DNA from: Acridotheres tristis
Taxonomy: Eukaryota; Chordata; Aves; Passeriformes; Sturnidae
Direction of reading: 5' to 3'
NCBI GenBank assembly: GCA_037013685.1
Contig: CM072891.1
Coordinates: 19,382,501-19,446,500, forward strand
Length of the DNA stretch: 64,000 nt
How positions within the stretch are numbered: position 1 is the stretch's first letter; each line of letters opens with the position of its first letter. The position numbers and the translations under genes were made by a program. Shown piece after piece: positions 38,001-50,100 of this stretch. Under the pieces are notes generated by a model. It saw only the letters and a list, made by a program, of their open reading frames with translations. It did no database searches and had not been told where the DNA came from.

Positions 38001-38420
38001 CATGAAAAAATACCCAACCCACATGTGTTTTAAATACTGATTTATAAATAAATTTTCTGAAGTCCATTTCTATTGCAGGTGCTGTTGTTTCATCTCTCTT
38101 TTCTCATGCAAAAGGTGGCAGTGAATTTTGCCTGTTGGTGATGTTAAATACTCATTTTGGGAGTGTTGTACCAGCTGATAGCTGGTGCTAGACTGTGGCT
38201 GCACAACTGTCATTGGTTTAAATCAGGAATGGGGGCTTGGATAGATGGACTGTCGTGGATGCTGACTGCTCAGTGACCTGTTGTACAAGTAACCGTGAGA
38301 ACTGGGGGGACCAGATCACAGAGCAAGCTATGGCTTGGAAGTATGCCTTGACACTGCTGCCTCATTGTCACCTACAGCTTTGTGGTAGGAAGTTTAAAAA
38401 GGCAGCAAAGCAGCGTTTCC
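29015..38420. other. Long unique stretch, no gene seen
   Basis: About 9.4 kb without a recognised repeat family. Two minus-strand frames (29224-29499 and 31525-31772) have coding-like charged composition, but the latter at least lies on the purine-rich strand, which biases toward K/E/R. A-rich runs occur at 30382-30396 (preceded by AATAAA at 30372-30377), 34165-34330 and 35838-35863. None of the frames has a chain of splice sites that I can support. Confidence 0.45.
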
Positions 38421-38429
38421 TTGCCTTTC

Positions 38430-39300
38430 CCCAGCCGAGGTGGTGATTCAGAGGGCCGGGAGGGATGTGTTTAAAGAGCGGGGTGGGAGAGAGGGGGGTT
38501 CCTTCCTGCACTGTGTATGGGGTGACCCGACTACCGATGCTCCTGAGAATGGGATGTGTGGCTGTCCCTGCGGGCATTCCAGAAGCTGGCTACAGGCCTG
38601 CTCTAGGAATCGCTGCCTTGGGACGCTCGGGACTAACTCAGGCGCTCTCTTTATTCCGGTCTTAAAGTTTGCAGTTTATTTCGTAGGGTGTGGGTTTATA
38701 TAAGGCCCTGCTGGGAACTGCAGCTGCAGCTCAGAGCAGGGCGGAGAGAGGGAGAGAGTGAGAGTAAAAGAAGAGAGCTTAAGAAAGTAAGAACAAAGAG
38801 AGTAAGAGCATAAGAGAGAGATTTTCCCGTTTACAATACATTAAATCTTCTTCTATATTGAATATTCTAATTTCCACTAACCAATCTAATACAAGATCCA
38901 AATTCTTTAACATTTGCATGCAACCTATAGGAATCACTATATTACCATATTTTACTGCTTTTCTTATCTCTAAATTTAATCTGGGACCCTTCCTGCCGTG
39001 CCTAGGGAGGATGTCTGTTTGTTTCTTGGTATTTGCAGCATCTAACATTATCTAAACAAAGGGGCCTTCAGGCATTCAGTTGCTTTCAGCCACACAGTCG
39101 AAAATTGCTACCGTTTCTATTTCGCTTATATTTTCCATATTCTCAAAGTCTTTTGCTAGGCACTCGTATTTATAAGGTTTCCCTAATTCATCCTTCCCAA
39201 CAGCCTGCCTTTCTCCCTTCATCAGCAGTTAGGAAAACGCACCTCTGGACAAATCTTAATGCTATTCCTGTGCCATCATTACAGCATGAAGTTACTTAAG
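38430..39300 (-). mobile_element. LTR-retroelement-like fragment (possible endogenous retrovirus remnant)
   Basis: On the minus strand a GC-rich segment contains a TATATAAA box (plus 38695-38702), then AATAAA hexamers (38675-38680 and 38650-38655), then GC-rich sequence down to about 38430. This order, TATA then a nearby poly(A) signal then a GC-rich leader, is typical of LTR U3-R-U5. Upstream on the same strand are two short frames with coding-like composition: 48 codons at 39076-39222, and an 89-codon frame at 38779-39048. Each begins at an ATG and no longer frame links them. A 90-bp polypyrimidine run (purine-rich on plus, 38737-38822) separates them from the TATA box. No PBS, second LTR, TG..CA ends or target-site duplication was found, and the viral family cannot be named. 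The element is broken and cannot be functional. Confidence 0.4.
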
Positions 39301-40160
39301 GTTCATTACTGTGCTGAGTTGAAGCTGTGGCTGCTTCCCTAGACCCAGCTCATGCCATAGGATATGTATTGCAACATTAAAACATCAAACAGTTTGGTGT
39401 TCTGTGAGCTATTTGCTGAAGTAAAAGGCTTAGGAGAAAAAAAAAAAAAAAAGAGTTTCAATGCCGTGTAGTAATTTTTTTGCTCCATACTTCAGTTCCC
39501 AGAGGGTGGGAAGTGGTGTCTGAGGCGCTGTGCAGCAGTGAGCAGAGATCTCCCCAAGTCCGTGTTGTCAGTTTTCTCTGCTTAACCTAAAGACAAATAA
39601 AGAGAAACTGTAGCAATGTGAGTCAACTAGATTAAGGGATTTGTTGTACAGGTGATGCTTTGTGATGCACAAGTCATGCAAAACTTGGTAGCCCAGGTCT
39701 TGTTTCCTCTTGAAGTGCAGAAAGTGGAATGACGGGCTTAAATGAACTGCTTGGAAACACATCTTGAATGACCCGTCCCTGTTGCTTCAAAGCAATTCAG
39801 TAACTAAAAGGCACAGCTGCTAACAATAAAAAATAATCTGGTATATTCCAGAGATAAGAGGAAAAACTTCAGCATAAGTTAGTGTGTTCTGCTGATGTCC
39901 TGTGGAACTGTATCTCAGCTGTATTTCAGCATCATCTCTCCCTCTTCTCTGGTGGTGTTAATTCTTGAATCAAGACCGTTTTTGCATAGTTTGATCAGCT
40001 AAGTTGGCTTCATTCTTGTACATATTGACACCTTTTTGTTGAAAAGTACAGTTAGAGAATCACCAAGAAAATCTCAATGACTTCTAGACTGACCCATTTA
40101 AGATAGAAAAAGAATGTGAGACAAAAAGAAAGAAGGAAATCTCATAGGAAAGAAGGTCTG
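39300..40160. other. Unique DNA, no gene seen
   Basis: An A16 run lies at 39437-39452. No repeat family or supported exon was recognised. Confidence 0.5.
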
Positions 40161-40164
40161 TGAA

Positions 40165-40405
40165 GGTAAGAGCTGGGACTCCAGGGGTCCAGGTTCTGTT
40201 CTTGCCTTGAGCATTGACTCCCCTGGGCGAGTTGCTTTGGCCAAGTCAGCGTATTTCTCTGTCTTCATTTCTCAGCTTCTGTAATGGTGAAAGTCACAAA
40301 TCCCTTCTGACGGGAAAAATACAAGGATTTATTGATTGTGAGTACTGTAAGGAACTGAAATAGCGTGCTCCTGAGTGTAATAAAAACACAGATAGAAATA
40401 AATTA
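40165..40405 (-). repeat. MIR SINE, antisense, near full length
   Basis: On the plus strand it reads as the reverse complement of MIR: GGGACTCCAGGGGTCCAGGT, TCTGTTCTTGCC, GGGCGAGTTGCTTTGGCCAA, GTCAGCGTATTTCTCTGTC, TTCATTTCTCAGCTTCTGTA, ATGGTGAAAG, and farther on a GAACTGAAATAGCGTGCTCC region matching the 'GCGCTTTGAGATCC' end. This is the form of MIR common in birds and turtles ('GGACTCCTGGGTTC..GGCAAGTCAC..CCTCAGTTTCCCCATCTGTAAAATGGGGA'). Confidence 0.85.
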
Positions 40406-40444
40406 GATGTGCTCTTAACTACACATGAATCTTTGTTGCAAGCT

Positions 40445-40590
40445 TTAGAGTGTGGGCTTGGGCGAATCATCTAATCTTTGTGAGCCTGAGTTTTCTCACC
40501 TGTGAAATGAGGGTGAAAATTCATGTGGCTATTCTGGAATTAGTTAGAATCTGTTGAAGAATTAAAAAGTTTTGCATGCAAAGTGAAAGA
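40445..40590 (-). repeat. MIR SINE, antisense, second copy
   Basis: CTTGGGCGAATCATCTAATC, TTTGTGAGCCTGAGTTTTCT and CACCTGTGAAATGAGGGTGA, followed by TGTTGAAGAATTAAAAAG and TTTGCATGCAAAGTG, match the reverse complement of MIR ('GGGCAAATCACTTAACC', 'GAGCCTCAGTTTCCTCACCTGTAAAATGAGGGT', 'GTTGTGAGGATTAAATGA', 'GCATGTAAAGTG'). It lies about 40 bp from another antisense MIR. Confidence 0.86.
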
Positions 40591-43500
40591 TTATTTTGCT
40601 CTGACAGACTACTGCAATGTATTCTTCATTTTAGATGGGATTTTACTTGATTAATTAAATTCTTGGAGTTTGAAAAAATATTTTTAGTAGACACTCTCCT
40701 TCAATGAACTGGAAGACAAAAATGGCATCTGCAGCAAATAACTGCTGTATCATTTGATAATTATAGTAACTAGGGTAATAATTTACTAAGATATATATAT
40801 ATATATTGCATGTATATGTACAGTAAGTTGTTTGTGCTGTAAGCTGCTTACACAGAAGAGCCCCAGTTCAGGAGAGCTCAACAGGAAGTTTGTCTCTATT
40901 TGATGTAGAAGTCAGAAACAAGCTTAAGATAAGTAAACATCTGCAATTTCAGTGAACTTGGCTCAGATCCTTACATCCATTCATGGCCTGGGCAGTTTCC
41001 CAGGTAGACTCCTAAAACACAGGAAGAACAGAATAAAAATGCAGTTTTGTATTAAGGTTCCATAAGTGTTGGTTTGTGGATGCTTGGGCTGCAACTGTTT
41101 GGCTTTTCATTTGACTAAGGTGGTATAAAATGTACTCCCACAAGAGTTTTAGCCTTCAGGTTGTGAAAGACTCTGAAAGGATAGGAATGGAAGCTGTTCT
41201 AGGTCATTTTCTTTTCTCAGGTGATTCCTTATGTTATATGCTCCACTGCCATCATCTGTCCTGTTTCAAAAGGAAGTGAGAAAGGTGCCACCTTTTCTGC
41301 AGGGAGGTTGTTTTTTTTAGTCTGATAGGTTTTGCTGTTAGGAAATGGTTCTTGCTACTTAACCTACATTTTCTTTTGGCAATTCTCTCGCATTAAGCTG
41401 AGTTATTACTCCAGGCCATACCAAATAATTATATTTCTTTGCCCCCACTTTGAGCTGTTATATTTGAATTTGATTTACAGATTATTTTGAATACAAATAA
41501 CTGTAAAATGATGAAGTTATTAAACAACTAGGCATGCAATAGGAGAAAATAATGAAAGCTGAAACATTTCTAAAGCCTTCTGTGTTATTAGGTGCAATGA
41601 CACAGGGAGAATGTAATGGGGAAGCAAGCTGGAGCCTTCTAATACACCTCAACAGTTTAAAATAAAGATCTTTGAAGCAGAAGGGGGTTAATATAGCTGG
41701 AAATTGTTGGCCTTCCTCATTCTCCTTTCTTTCCTGGAGTAATACCTATCATACATCTCTGTTCCCTGTGATTTTTTTCCTACCTCTCACACTTATTCGA
41801 AAGCTAAGCTGTTGAGCTAGGATGAATTTACTACCAAGTATAAAATATTTTCTTGTCTGCCCTAATATTTTATGCATTTGTGGTTTGTCCTCTCATCTCT
41901 GTAATATAAATAATAAGACTGCTGCTGCCAGTGATGTTTTGTGGACAGCTTTTTTCTATCTAAACAGGATGTTGGACAGTTTATCTGTGCTAACAGATAT
42001 GAGTCAAGGCAGGCTTTCACTGTACCTGCTGCTATTGGCTCCCTCATGTCCCACTGGGACAACTGTAGATGGAAACCTCGGATAGTATGAAGATGTTTGG
42101 TAAAAAAGCTGTATTTTAAACCTCTTTGCACTATGCTTTGGGTGTTTATAATAAGCTCAGGATGGAGAAACCTCACCAAATCAAACTTCATTACAGTTAG
42201 TTCTAGAAGGTAAATAAAAGATAAATATAATAATGAGAAATAATATTTCCTTTGGAGACTTTCTTGTCTGTCTCTGGCTTTCTTGTATTTCTGTCTGACA
42301 GCTGAGAGTATTGACATCTTTGCTGTAAGTAGTATGTTGCCATTTCAAGTGGAAAGCCATAGCATCAGGTTTTTTCCTCATTTGGAATGAAATGGAGTTA
42401 AATGTCCATCACTAATAGACATAGGGAGGGAGCCTGCCTTATTCCTGGCTGTGACAGGTTATCTGCCCTCTATGACAGAGTGAAATGGTGGCACTGGATT
42501 TCAGCCTCACCTCTAAAGGGCAGAGATTTCAAAGCATCCATTTGAGTCTCCATGATGGCTTTCCAAAAGTAGCATGTGCTTCCCTTGCTGGAAACATGGT
42601 CTGTGAAGTGTGTAAGGCTTCTGTGAGAAGCACAGCTGTTATTTCCATGTCTTAACAGTCTGGCCAGGACCTGGGGAAGTGCAGAGAGCTCAGGATATGA
42701 ACCTTTTCCCAGTCTACCCAAAGAAAGGAACCTTTAGTAGAAACTGGAGAGATTGAGACGTGGTCTCTACTCTCTGTACGTGATTTCTTGTTCCTGTTTT
42801 GGTTTTTGTTCACAATGATGTTCTGCCCTATGAGGAAGTGTCACCCAAATGACCTATTTCATTCTCCATCCAACAGCTATATGATTTCAGCATTGCCTGG
42901 AATAGCACTGAAATGTGAGGTCCTCTGGCAAATGTTCATTAATCAGGATTTTATTTAAACTGTACATGGCTAATTATAGCATGACAACTGATGTAGTTAT
43001 TGCAGGATTCCTATTACTGTTTCTAGCTGACTGCTAGAATAGTTTTTTATAGTATGGCAGTGTCTCAGTGTTCACGAGGGGAAAGCAGAGGTGTGCTGTG
43101 TTAGGTCCTGTGTGTATATTTAATGTCCCCAGTCCTGTCTACACTGAAGTTCTGCAGCACTTTACTGCAGCCAGGGTAGGATTCTCACAGAGAAAGGCAG
43201 GTTAAAGCTGTGCTGGACTGATGATGACTCCACGGGTCGTTGTGTGAATAAGCAGATAGCTTTGGGATTCACACTTCAGTGCCTATCTGGACGTGCTTGT
43301 AAATGTTTTGCTTCTCTAAACAGTATTTGTTTTGCTAAAGTGTTAGGATTTTGGTGTTAATTGTTTGGTTTAAAGTATGATTGAAATGGGTTTAGTTAAA
43401 CCCTGGGTATGAAAGTTGTCACAATGTGTCAGTCTCTATGACACTGGAGCAGCACAGAGACACTTGCTCAATGACTGGCACATAATACTTGCATGGCTAA

Positions 43501-46420
43501 CCTGTCAAAACTAGTTTCTGCTACCCTCAGCCCTGAAGCACCAACCTGGCTCCTGGGAACTGGGCTTCTGTCTTTCTGCCTCGCATTTCATTGCCAAATA
43601 GCCTAAAGACAAGCAAAAAATAATTTGGGATTGCAAATCATAATTGCTGATCAGGATAGAGGAATCCGAGATTTCAAATATCCATTTGAGACATTGTTGT
43701 GTCCTGCAGGAATTGCAGGAACTGGACAGAAAGCTCCTCATGCATTTATTTCTGCTCCCACTTTCTGAAGTGTCATTGCAGCTAATGTGGGCGAATTTAA
43801 GTTAGGATACTGGCCTGAGTATGGGAAGGTCTACACTTAAATCCAGTGCAATCCAGATGTGGTTGATCCAGCAGTGCTTTTTAGAAAGTTGCTTTCATGA
43901 AAGTAGTGTTCAGCTTTTTGCGTGGTAGGAGGCACAGTAGAAAGAAGAGCTGTTCTGACATCAGGAGGGGGTTCTTTTAGCATGGTGTAGAAAACATTTT
44001 GTAGCAGAAATAATGTAGACTAAGCTGCTCCTACTTTTCTCTCTTCCCCTTCCCCCCTAGGAGAACTAGTCCCTTTGCCTCTGTTAGATTTATCTGCACC
44101 TCTTCTGAGAGAGAAGATGAGAATCCTTCTGAGTTTTAAAAAGTGAGCCTTGATGATCTGTATGAAATTCCTTTCATTTAAACCAAAGCCATCCCTCTAT
44201 GCAGAGTGGACATATAAATGCCACTCCTTTGTCTCTTCAGCACAAGAACTGCAAGACAGTTCATGAAATCAAATCAGAAGTTGTATCTTGTACTTATTGC
44301 CCCAGATAATCCCAGATAATGATGCACTGTTGCATTCTGTTGACTTCAGAAGGGTTGAGGGATCAAAGCCAATTGCTCACTTGAATTGTTTCATGGCCAT
44401 GGACTTGCACATAAACATGTCTAAATGTTTTGCTGGATCAGGATCTGAATGCTTTCTGCTGTTGCTGGGTCCAGGATCAATTTCAGGTCCAGATTTTTGG
44501 TTGCCTGTCACTCATGAACTTTAAAATTTGCACTAGAGATGCTTAGCAAAAGGACTCCCCAGCCTTTTTATCTCCATGTCCAGGTGTGTATTCAGGCATA
44601 ATTTATTTGGACTCTTGGCCATTTTAGTAACTTATATGAAATTCCACTTGGTCTCAAGCTTTTGCCTCTGGAGTAAATTATTTACAGTGAAAGTTCAATT
44701 GGAAAAATTTTCAAAATTAATCATGCCCTCCCCACTTTTTTGCTGCCACCTTAGTTTATGTGTCAAGAAGAGGTCTGTGATGTGTCACAGTCAAATCACA
44801 TGAGGGGCTGAGCTCTGCTTTCAGCTGCCAGGCTGCCGTGGTGCTCACAACTCCCAGGGACCCTGGGGAGTTCCTGGTCTCTGCTCATTCCCCTTCAGTG
44901 GGTCTAAGGTGCAGGGAGGGCTGTGGGATCCACCACAGCCGACTGATGCAAGATTCATCTGCTGAGGGCTGCAGGGGGAGAACTGTGCTGTGGTCACATT
45001 GTATTGCAAGAGTTATGCATAAGGAGTGGGCAGAAGAAGTCCCACTGCATACTTCAAAAGAGTTCCTCCTCTGGTTTGTGAGTATCTTTCTGAAGAGGAA
45101 AAAAGAACAATGCTGCTACCATAAACATAAATTCTCACAGTGATAGCAGAGGTCATTAAGCCTCCAGTGTATTCATTACTATATAGAAAAAGCAAAATGT
45201 GCATTTATTTTATTTTTAATTAAATTTACGAAAGCACGCAAAAATTGTATTTTTAAGAGTTCCTTTGGATTGATCTATGGACTGATCTATGTTCATGACT
45301 TCATCATATATTTATAAAACCTTTTTGGAGTTAAATCCAAAGGAAGCCTGAATCTGTCCTGTGATGTACAAGTGAAGACAAATAGAGCAATTATATACAG
45401 GTTTATTTTATATGTATGAAATTTGTTTATGTGTAAGAAAGCAGGGAACAGAGATGAGAAACACAGTTTGAAACTGTGTTTAATTGTGCACCTAGCAGAT
45501 TGCCATTGTTTTAAGTGCCTAGAAACATGGACGTTATGGTCTGTGAGCTTACAGGGAAACAGTCACTGTACATGATGTGAATTTTTGGTTATGGGCAGAG
45601 CAGGAGGAATTGGGAAAACAGTAGTTACCCTCCTGATTCATTGACTTGTTCCCAAAGAATTTGAACTAATGCTGCCCTTTCCCCAAAGGGGTCTTAGTGG
45701 TACAAAGGTGCTGAGCATGCAGGGACCCACTGTCCCCAGAGAGCCATCCTGAGGAGCAGTGCTCCTGACTGGGACTGGCAGTGCTGCAGGAGAGGTGTCT
45801 TCATCGGGCACCTCAGGTCTCTTCTGTCCATCCTCATGCCCCTGCTGCTCTGTACCTTCTCTGTGGCCTGAAAATGCTGGCCACGTTGGATTGGAGCATA
45901 CTGCTCCTAAGGGAATCGAGGGGGCAAACTGGGGAATTTATTAGCCTTGCTAGCTGAAGCAAAATTCAAAAGCAGATGGGAATGCATCCTGTGATATCTC
46001 AGGCTTATTGTAACAACGGATGAGTGCCTAATGTTGGCGTTGTAGGATTCCCTGGGCTCCTTGAGCATATGGCAGACAAGTGGAGTTTGCTTTGGATAAC
46101 AAAGTTGGATTGAATAAAAGTCAGTATTCAGTGGTTTCAGGAATTTTCTATGGAAATATTAGGAAGTGCTGCATGTACTAAGGAAACACATCTGTTTATC
46201 TTCAATTAAATTATTTCTTGGCCTTTAAATTACTACGGACAAAATTAGGAGCTTTGGTTTTCACTTGTTCCTCTTTCTTTTTTGTTATCATCAATGAAAT
46301 GTGTGTAGAACTGCAGAATATTGACTTAACGTGCTTCCTGTGTTTGTTCAGAATTGTTTACTGAGTGATATGCTTGCTGTGGGACAGCGAATAGTGAGAT
46401 GATCAGCTTTTCCAAACCTG
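40591..46420. other. Unique DNA, no gene seen
   Basis: Contains (AT)8 at 40791-40806, a tandem CCCAGATAAT duplication at 44301-44320, a palindrome at 45459-45481, and GC-richer patches at about 44815-44990 and 45690-45930 without recognised identity. The 151-codon minus frame at 41862-42317 is the longest apart from a CR1 antisense shadow. It has no domain and no coding signature. Confidence 0.5.
45459..45481. repeat. Palindrome, 11-bp arms
   Basis: AAACACAGTTT (45459-45469) and AAACTGTGTTT (45471-45481) are perfect reverse complements around one G. The site is AT-rich and near-symmetric; possible dimeric binding site or decayed transposon end. Confidence 0.88.
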
Positions 46421-46640
46421 GCACAGGTAATTAATTGTGCTAGACAGCAGCATGAGCAAGAGTGCTGTGTCTGCCCAATTAATTACTTTGTGTCTCTGGT
46501 TGTAATGATGACAGAAAATAACAAACCAATAAATTCAGTAATCCACATGGCAGAGCTGTGCACCATGTAGTGGTGAGATTGAAGCTCCCTGGGAGACTGG
46601 CACAGAGGGAATTTAATGGATATATCAGTGATTCAAAAGT
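46420..46640. promoter_or_regulatory. Candidate conserved non-coding element with mirrored TAAT sites
   Basis: GTAATTAATT (46427-46436) is the exact reverse complement of AATTAATTAC (46477-46486), 40 bp apart. Each is a dense homeodomain-type core. Between and after them lie TGATGACAG (a MEIS/TALE-like TGACAG), AACAAACCAATAA (forkhead-like) and CAGTAATCC. The arrangement suggests a developmental enhancer. This is inference from motif content only. Confidence 0.3.
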
Positions 46641-49600
46641 ACCTTTGCAATTGCAACTGCTCAGGGATGCAAAGTGATTTTGTCTGCAAGTTGCAAGAGG
46701 AAAACCAGATCTTTACTTTGTTCTTTTTTGGTTGACAGCATCTTACAGTTTGGTGGTTTTTACGGTTCATGACTAAAAGAAAAAAATATTGGAAGCACTT
46801 CTAAATACCTAACATGACATTGTTTCCTACTTCACAAAGTTGTAGATTTCTGTGAGAGGTCCAAAGGCCCAGACTTTTCCCTTAGACCTTCTAAATTTGA
46901 AACCTGTGCTCAGCTGATTGGAGAAAGTACAATATTCTTTTATAGGGGATCTGGGGGTCTAACTCTTAAGATAAACACAGCCAACCAGTAGCTGTCGTTT
47001 GTGTATTCAGTGCAATTTTTATTAATTGTGGGCTGATTAAATCTCTCAGAAATAATCCACAGTAATCTCATGCTGATGTCTTCGGTACTGTTTGCTTACC
47101 ATCATCCCTTAAGAGATGTCACCAGAAATCCACTGGGGCTCTCAGTGAAGGGAAATATTAATTCACTGTAAGACTGGCAGCTTGGCTTTTTAGAAATAAC
47201 TAAATAAACAACAAATTGGAGGGAACCACAATCTCCTCTGAAATGCTGTGACATTCTGTGATGTGGTAGGGAGGCTAAATTCCTCGACTTATTTATATAG
47301 GTGAATGACTCTGACCTAGTGACTAGATGGTGATACCTTTAGTTTCTGGGTCAAGTAGTCATATATATGCAGGGTGAGCAGGCAGGATCTGTCTGCATAT
47401 TTTTTTCTTGTGTTTGTGTGTATTTGTTTACAATCTGTCTCTCTAATGAATTTATATCCTTGGAAGAACTGCATCCAAATTGGATGAGACAGGATTATGT
47501 GACCTAGATGTTTTACAGTACTATACTGTGAGGTGGTCAAGAGTTGGAGGGCTTGTTTTTGAGTCAAGTTACAGTCAGATGGCCCTGTAACCTAGAAGAA
47601 AAGTATATCTTTCTAGGGAGAATGTTAATCCTATTGCATGATGTTGGGTAAAAAAAGAAAAAGCCTTCTATCTGAATTGGTTTTATTTTATCAGACAGCT
47701 CACTAGCAACATAGGTTAATTTTTTCCCTTTACATCTATTATTCTTTGGGCTTGTCAAGCGGAGGAGAACACCAAAATAATGGAAAAGTAGTAAAATTAG
47801 ACACTTTAAATCATGCTTGTGAAATGTCAGTGATACTGATAAGCACGTTCTGGGCAAAAGTAAATGTAAAAATAGATTTCAGAAAGGGCATGTTTTTCGA
47901 TTTATTGTTTTAAATAATGTTCTAAACTGTTTGGCAGCAAGATGTGAATTTGAAAGTATCTTATTGTTACCAAATCTGCAGACTGGATTGTGAAAAATAA
48001 TCTCGACTGAAATGTGTTGTCTATCATTAGCTAGAGAGCTCCTTCTTTGTTCTGAGTTTAGAAAAGCAAAGCTATTAATTTACAGGACTGCTTATCTCCA
48101 AGTGCCATAGATTGAAATTTGGTTAAATATATTGCTGAGTTAAGCTCACATTTATTCATCAGTGGATAGGAGTCCCCCAGCCATTTTCCTTAACATCAGG
48201 TCAGAACAGGGAATAGATTGAGAATGCTGATCTGCCATTATCCATCACCTCTGCTTCATACAAGGGTTTCCAGGCACCAAGTCCAGAAAGAGAATTTTTA
48301 ATCTAGTGTTTGATTCAAGTATATGATGTGGTGATTTGACCCCCTAGTTCCTCGATCTTGGATCTCCACCTGCGAAACTCAAGTCCTTGTAGTCACTTTC
48401 TGACACTGCAGTTCCCATTCATCTTTCTTTGTCAGCATATTTGGAAGGAGGCTGGGAGGCAATAGAAAAAGAATATCCTCTTTTTAGACAAAAATAACTT
48501 TTATTCATAAGAGATTTTAAGATATCTCTTTGAACAGCTACTGCTGAGTTTTCTTTTTCTTTTTTTATTTTTTTTTCCTTTCTTTCTTTTTTTTTTTTTA
48601 CCTCCAGCCCTTGGAACTGCTTTCTTTTTTTTTTTTTTTTTTTTTTTAGTTTGGAAAGTAAAATCCTGAAAAGTGGCTCAGTGGGCCATTCATCTGTCTG
48701 GAAAACTGAACTGTTTCTTTCTGGTTCTCACTCTGCTTATTAGTTGGGTTTCAGGGTGGATTTGTGCTGTTACATGGCAGGCAGTAGGTAACCTGCCCAA
48801 TGGACAGAGACAGGTCCTTATTTTTCTACCTTGACTTGTAGAAATCTGAGCTTGAGGCAGTGTATTCTGATTCCCTCTTTTCATCAGGCTGTGTAGCACC
48901 ACTTCAGTTTATTAGTATGATTCAGAATTTTAAATTATATCACTTTTCTTTTAAGGGGATCTTTAAGCAGCTTTGAAAGCATCCAGAGTATAACTTGGGC
49001 AAGGGCAGTTGTGTCAGAGTGTAGTGGGGAAGCCTGGAACTGTTAGAAGTTTGCATTTGTAGAGGCTGGAAGGAAGATGTTGAGGGATGGGAGACAGAAA
49101 AATCCAGTCTCTTCAAAGGGAGCACAGATGTGCAGCCCCAGTTAAGAACAAGGAAAAAGGAAGTTTGTGACTCCTGGAGCTTTTTTCGTGCTTTCACTGT
49201 GGAAACTGTTTTCATAGCTGCTTCTGCTGCCTATTCACTGGCTTTATTATTTAGGCACTTTTGTAGAGAAAACACTGAGCTTGGTAGACTGGCCAAAAGA
49301 TGCTGAGTGCTACTGAAGTCTTTTAGCTGGGTTTGCCTGAAGGGAAGATTTCCTGCCAGTGTGATTTCCATGGACTGGATATAGATTTAGTGATGCTTCT
49401 ATGTGCAGATCAAATGGAGCACTCTTAAGTTACTTTAATATCTGGCAGTCTTTCCTGGTGCTTGACAAGTAGGAGGACATTGCCAGAATTGTGGGGTTTT
49501 TTTTTCTTTCAGGGTTTTGTTGCTGTTGTTGATGGGTTTTGTTGTTTTATTTTTTAGTGTAAACATTTTGTTAAGCTCAGCTGAAATTAGAGAATTGATG

Positions 49601-50048
49601 GAGAATTAGATGTTATCCAGAATAGTGAAATTCTAGAAGCATAACATTGGTTTTGATGGTAACCTCCACCAGCAAATTTTCTTAGAAATGGAAAGTTCAG
49701 CTCATTTATTTGGTTTGGTTTGGTTTTAAAGATGCTCTCTTATAATGCTTCCTTTCAAATGCTGTCCATTGAGTGGGACTCAATGTTTATTTTGTTTATT
49801 TTTTCAGCAAATACACATGGATCTGGACTGAATTCTGCTTTCTGAAGTCTAGACAGAGAACCTCTCTTCTGTAGCAATGCAGAATGTCCAGTGATTTACT
49901 CAATAGCTGTCTTAGCTTATGGGCCTTGGGTTCATCTAACTTGCACTCAAGGTGTTGTTTGTGCCCAATCCTAATAAAATTCTCAGGAGTCCTGTCCAAT
50001 TTTGACAGATTAGAGACAGAGCTACTGGGCTGAAACACTTCACAGCAG
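46641..50048. other. Unique DNA, no gene seen
   Basis: Contains the long T-rich pair at 48549-48599 and 48621-48647 and a (TTTGG)n run at 49708-49727. No supported exon; frames are 97 codons or fewer. Confidence 0.5.
48549..48647. repeat. Two poly-T/pyrimidine tracts
   Basis: Two T-rich tracts (48549-48599, with C interruptions, and 48621-48647, 23 uninterrupted T after TTTC) are separated by about 20 bp of ordinary sequence. Simple repeat. On the minus strand they read as poly-A, but no upstream retroposed body is recognisable at higher coordinates. Confidence 0.9.
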
Positions 50049-50100
50049 GGACCTGATTCCTTCCATGAAGCCAGATGCTGTTGAAGTCAGTGGAGAAGGC
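50049..50100. repeat. Ancient amniote repeat fragment (family unresolved)
   Basis: GGGACCTGATTCCTTCCATG and TGTTGAAGTCAGTGGAG resemble the 'GGGCCTGATCCTGC..CATTGAAGTCAATGG' phrase common in old sauropsid interspersed repeats. The match is short, from memory, and cannot be assigned to a family. Confidence 0.35.

Noticed and set aside
41862..42317. 151-codon minus-strand open frame, the longest outside the CR1 interval
   Set aside because: Within chance range for 64 kb in six frames. No domain, no splice context, and the composition follows local base content.
44301..44320. CCCAGATAAT tandem pair as a regulatory dimer
   Set aside because: A two-copy 10-bp slip duplication is a common replication error and nothing nearby supports function.
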